A DNA stretch of 45,170 bases from an uncultured Clostridia bacterium (GTDB lineage Bacteria > Bacillota > Clostridia > Saccharofermentanales > Fastidiosipilaceae), in the NCBI GenBank assembly GCA_947253135.1, contig CAMXYS010000001.1:1-45170 (forward strand), read 5' to 3'. Below the pieces are notes generated by a model. The model saw only the letters and a program-made list of their open reading frames with translations, was not told where the DNA came from and ran no database searches. Of this stretch, positions 42,254 to 45,170 are shown piece after piece. Both the position numbers and the translations under genes were made by a program. How positions within the stretch are numbered: position 1 is the first letter of the stretch; every line of letters begins with the position of its first letter.

Positions 42254-43282
42254 ATGAAAATGAAGAGAATACTGGCCGGCATGGCCTCTCTTTTGTCAAT
42301 TGCTATGCTGGCTTCTTGTGGAGGTTCAGGCGAAAAAGGTGGCACTGAGCAGTCGACAGACGGGGCAAAATCCTCTGCTGAGACAAGTCAAGAGTCTGGT
42401 GCTAAAACCGGTGACGCTAGTGACAAGACCATTGCAGTTGTCTTTAAAACATTGTCAGCAGAATATTGGAAAACGATGGAAGCCGGTGCTCAGAAGGCGG
42501 CAGATGAGTTGGGTGTCAATGTTACAATCTTAGGCCCGAATGCCGAAAGTGAAATCGCTCAACAAGTCACTCAAATTGAAGAGCAAATTTCTGCCGGTGT
42601 AGATGCAATTTGTGTAGCTCCTTGCGAAGAAAGTGCTGTAATCGGTGCTTTGCAGCCGGCTGTTGGTAAAATCCCGGTTTTGATGGTTGACACTGATGCA
42701 GCCTTAGAGGGGAAAACGGCCTTTATTGGAACCGGTAATACAAAAGCGGCCAAGCTTGGTGGTGATTACATTGCCAAAGAACTGGGTGGTAAAGGTAATG
42801 CGATTCTGATTGGTGGGCAACAAGGTGAAGTAACGAGTGCCCAGCGTCTGGATGGCTTTCGTCAAGGTCTGGAAGAGGGTGGCATCAAAGTGCTGGAAGA
42901 GCAGTTTGGTAACAATACCGCTGACCAAGCCATGGCTGTTATGGAAGACTTATTGACCAAGTATCCGGGCGAAATTGATGCTGTTTTGGCTATGAATGAT
43001 GATATGGCTATTGGTATTCAACAAGCATGCGAAAATGCCGGTGTGGAAGGTATTCGGATTGTTGGTTTCAACGCTGATGAGGGCGCCATTCAACTGGTTG
43101 AAGCTGGCAAGTTAGATGCAACAATTGCGCAACAACCTTATCAAATGGGATATCAGTGTGTTCAAGAAGCTTTCAAGGCCATTCAAGGTGAAGACATTGA
43201 AGCACATCAAGATGTTCCGGCGGAATTGATAACGAAAGATAACGTAGCTGAATTTAAAGCTAAGCAGGCTGAATTAAAGTAA
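42254..43282 (+). CDS. Sugar ABC transporter substrate-binding lipoprotein (RbsB-like)
   Basis: A 342-aa binding protein. Signal peptide with lipobox MLASC, a Ser/Thr/Gly linker, then a class B periplasmic-binding fold: IAVVFKTLSAEYWKTMEAG, EEQISAGVDAICVAP, VLAMNDDMAIGIQQAC, GFNADEGAIQLVEAGKL. ATG 42254 is chosen for GGAGGAG just upstream; the frame opens earlier without support. Binds a sugar or polyol outside the membrane for the importer encoded next. Confidence 0.94.
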   Translation: MKMKRILAGMASLLSIAMLASCGGSGEKGGTEQSTDGAKSSAETSQESGAKTGDASDKTIAVVFKTLSAEYWKTMEAGAQKAADELGVNVTILGPNAESEIAQQVTQIEEQISAGVDAICVAPCEESAVIGALQPAVGKIPVLMVDTDAALEGKTAFIGTGNTKAAKLGGDYIAKELGGKGNAILIGGQQGEVTSAQRLDGFRQGLEEGGIKVLEEQFGNNTADQAMAVMEDLLTKYPGEIDAVLAMNDDMAIGIQQACENAGVEGIRIVGFNADEGAIQLVEAGKLDATIAQQPYQMGYQCVQEAFKAIQGEDIEAHQDVPAELITKDNVAEFKAKQAELK

Positions 43283-43291
43283 GTTGTGAGG

Positions 43292-43363
43292 AGCACCCCT
43301 ACGACCGGAACTGTGTAGGATTGGACGACAATCCAAACAGAAGGCGGGGGGTGCTTTTTTTTT
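43292..43363 (+). terminator. Intra-operon terminator/attenuator
   Basis: AGCACCCC (43292-43299) pairs with GGGGTGCT (43347-43354), followed by nine T. The loop contains a second hairpin GGATTGGAC-GAC-AATCC. It lies between the binding-protein gene and the ATPase gene and should keep binding-protein mRNA in excess. Confidence 0.88.
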
Positions 43364-43384
43364 GAAGGAAAGGGGGACTTGTGC

Positions 43385-44890
43385 ATGAGTGAATTTGTAG
43401 CAGAAATTCGTGGAGCAACCAAACGTTTTCCAGGCGTTATTGCCCTGAAGGATATGCAAATTCAGATCCGCCCCGGCGAAGTACATGGTTTAATCGGAGA
43501 AAATGGAGCCGGAAAATCTACTCTAATCAAGTATCTGACTGGTGTTCATAAGGTTGATGAAGGGAAGATGTGGGTAGATGGTCAAGAGGTTGTATTTAAT
43601 AACCCAAACGATGCTAGGGCGGCCGGCATATCTTGTGTTTATCAAGAATTAAACATCGTTAAATTACTTTCAATTACAGATAATATTTTTATGGGGCAGT
43701 GTCTAAAAAAGAAAAATGGCTTTTTAGACTATGATGAGATGCACCGGCAGGCCAAGGCGGCCATGCAAACCCTAGGTCAAGATGTCGACGTTCGTAAGGA
43801 ATGCGGTAAGTTTGGCATGGGCATCCAGCAGATGGTAGAAATTGGCAAAGCCGTTCAGCAGCACGCTAAGCTAATTATCATGGATGAGCCTACTTCCAGT
43901 TTGGGTGAAAAAGAAGTTGAACAGCTGATGCAAACAATTCGCACACTTAAAGCAAATGGCGTAGCTATCTTGTTTGTTTCACATAAGCTGGAAGAACTGT
44001 TTGAAATTTGTGACCGCGTTACGGTAATGCGTGACGGTGAATACATTATGACAGAGGACATAGACACCCTAACAAATGATAAATTAATTTCTGCCATGGT
44101 CGGCCGAAGCCTAGACAACTTATTTCCGAAGGAGTTTGCCGAACAGGGTGATGTTGCACTTGAAGTCAAGAATTTAAATTCTGCCGGTGTCGTGAACGAT
44201 GTTTCTTTTAAAGCCTATAGAGGAGAGATTTTAGGCTTTGCAGGCTTGGTAGGAGCAGGCCGAACAGAGACTTTCCGGCTTATTTTCGGTGCAGATGCAA
44301 AAGATAGCGGTGAAATTTACATCGATGGAGATAAAGTAAAAATAACATCTCCTAAGGAAGCAATTGAGCATAAACTCGGACTGCTGACAGAAGATCGAAA
44401 AGGCCAAGGTCTCATCTTGTCTCAAACTGTCAAAAACAATTTGATGTTAGCCAGTCTGAAAAATTACAAGAAGGGCCTTTTTTTAGATGATGAGGCTATG
44501 GAGAACCGCTCTCAAGAAAATATAGATGAACTTAGGATAAAAACACCCGATACAAAAACGCCGGTTGGTCAACTTTCCGGTGGTAATCAGCAAAAAGTCG
44601 TTATCGGTAAATGGCTAAATTCAGATATCGATATTTTTGTTTTTGATGAACCTACTCGAGGAATTGACGTTGGAGCTAAAATTGAAGTTTATAACGTTAT
44701 GAACGATCTGGTTAAACAAAATAAGTGTGTCATCATGATTTCCTCTGAATTACCGGAGATTTTAGGCATGAGTGATCGAGTTATCGTTATGCGCAGTGGC
44801 CGGATAATGGCGGAAATAGGACGTGATGAACTCCACTTTAATCAGGAATCTATTATGAAAGCGGCATGGGGAGGCAAACTCAATGAGTGA
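43385..44890 (+). CDS. Sugar ABC transporter ATP-binding protein (RbsA-like, two NBDs)
   Basis: A 501-aa protein with two nucleotide-binding domains. First: Walker A GENGAGKST, a MGIQQMVEIGKAV signature, Walker B IIMDEPTSSLG. Second: degenerate Walker A GLVGAGRTE, signature LSGGNQQKVVIGKWL, FVFDEPTRGIDVG. This is the carbohydrate-uptake class 2 layout (ribose, xylose, inositol). ATG 43385 is preferred to TTG 43379 because AAGGGGG is 8 bases upstream. Overlaps the permease gene by 8 bases. Confidence 0.95.
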   Translation: MSEFVAEIRGATKRFPGVIALKDMQIQIRPGEVHGLIGENGAGKSTLIKYLTGVHKVDEGKMWVDGQEVVFNNPNDARAAGISCVYQELNIVKLLSITDNIFMGQCLKKKNGFLDYDEMHRQAKAAMQTLGQDVDVRKECGKFGMGIQQMVEIGKAVQQHAKLIIMDEPTSSLGEKEVEQLMQTIRTLKANGVAILFVSHKLEELFEICDRVTVMRDGEYIMTEDIDTLTNDKLISAMVGRSLDNLFPKEFAEQGDVALEVKNLNSAGVVNDVSFKAYRGEILGFAGLVGAGRTETFRLIFGADAKDSGEIYIDGDKVKITSPKEAIEHKLGLLTEDRKGQGLILSQTVKNNLMLASLKNYKKGLFLDDEAMENRSQENIDELRIKTPDTKTPVGQLSGGNQQKVVIGKWLNSDIDIFVFDEPTRGIDVGAKIEVYNVMNDLVKQNKCVIMISSELPEILGMSDRVIVMRSGRIMAEIGRDELHFNQESIMKAAWGGKLNE

Positions 44891-45121
44891 AGTAAAGAAA
44901 AAAACAACAGTTAAGGATCTGTTGATGAAGTTGGGCCCTTTGATGGCGTTAATATTAATGTGCTTGGTATTGACGATTGCAACAGATAAGTTTTTCCATT
45001 ACAACAACTTTATGAATATTCTGAAACAGGCCTCAATCAACTGTTTGATATCAGCAGGTATGTTGATTGTTTTAATTACGGCGGGTATTGATTTATCAGT
45101 TGGTAGTAACTGTGTGCTCGC
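44883..45121 (+). CDS. Sugar ABC transporter permease, cut at contig end
   Basis: The ATG at 44883 lies inside the ATPase gene (8-base overlap). About 79 codons remain: a short polar N-terminus, a hydrophobic helix (LMALILMCLVLTIA), then the RbsC-like text NFMNILKQASI and LIVLITAGIDLSVGS, the EAA-like permease signature region. Full proteins are about 310-340 aa. The frame runs into adapter sequence at 45122. Confidence 0.9.
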
Positions 45122-45170
45122 CTGTCTCTTATACACATCTCCGAGCCCACGAGACGTCCTGGATAATCTC
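45122..45170 (-). other. Illumina Nextera i7-side adapter, artefact
   Basis: 45122-45140 is CTGTCTCTTATACACATCT, the reverse-complement mosaic end; 45141-45155 is CCGAGCCCACGAGAC. The next ten bases (45156-45165) sit at the 10-nt i7 index and 45166-45170 read ATCTC, the start of the P7 segment. Not genomic. Confidence 0.97.

Overview
The window is a 45-kb contig from a strictly or mainly anaerobic, Gram-positive-type bacterium, most likely Bacillota (Clostridia-like). This rests on strong AGGAGG-type ribosome binding sites, a TPP-riboswitch/ThiW salvage operon, NfnAB-type flavoprotein genes, a flavodiiron protein, lipoprotein signal peptides and short operons. I cannot name the genus. Both contig ends are Illumina Nextera adapter plus index (about 1-45 and 45122-45170), so genomic DNA is only about 46-45121 and the last gene is cut by library DNA, not by biology.

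Layout. 0.4-4.5 kb: a tightly coupled glycolysis/pentose operon with an archaeal-type (type II) GAPDH, an archaeal-like PGK and a split transketolase. 4.6-7.0 kb: a duplicated minus-strand cassette (DUF4417 protein, MGGRG protein, small protein). The two copies are separated by an exact 147-bp leader repeat, and in the second copy DUF4417 has collapsed in frame to 31 codons. 7.2-14.2 kb: a defence island with a small methyltransferase-like protein, a 1442-aa GIY-YIG/helicase/methylase single-chain restriction enzyme carrying an in-frame 15-bp tandem repeat in its recognition region, an AlbA_2/ATP-binding/winged-helix protein, and a peculiar ~111-bp repeat array. 14.4-20.7 kb: peptidase, MBL hydrolase, glutamate dehydrogenase, a decaying DUF3137/LemA pair, an AlkD-like protein and a rhodanese lipoprotein.

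20.8-24.6 kb (minus): TPP riboswitch followed by thiW-thiM-thiE-thiD-tenA, a vitamin B1 salvage operon. 24.8-30.4 kb: radical SAM protein, MsrAB fusion, NfnA/NfnB-like flavoproteins, YbaK and a GNAT enzyme. 30.4-32.2 kb: an IS200/IS605 element with intact TnpA and frameshifted TnpB. 32.3-34.4 kb (minus): MarR, pirin and flavodoxin-family genes, a quinone/redox-stress type unit. 34.4-35.2 kb: a wrecked NADH oxidase gene. 35.3-38.6 kb (minus): an acyl-CoA dehydrogenase fused to the FAD domain of EtfA and to rubredoxin, followed by a flavodiiron protein. This pair could carry electrons from acyl-CoA through rubredoxin to O2 or NO. 38.7-45.1 kb: an AraC regulator divergent from two Gfo/Idh/MocA dehydrogenases and a ribose/inositol-class ABC importer.

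No rRNA, tRNA or CRISPR array was found. All family assignments come from motif recognition by eye; no database search was run.
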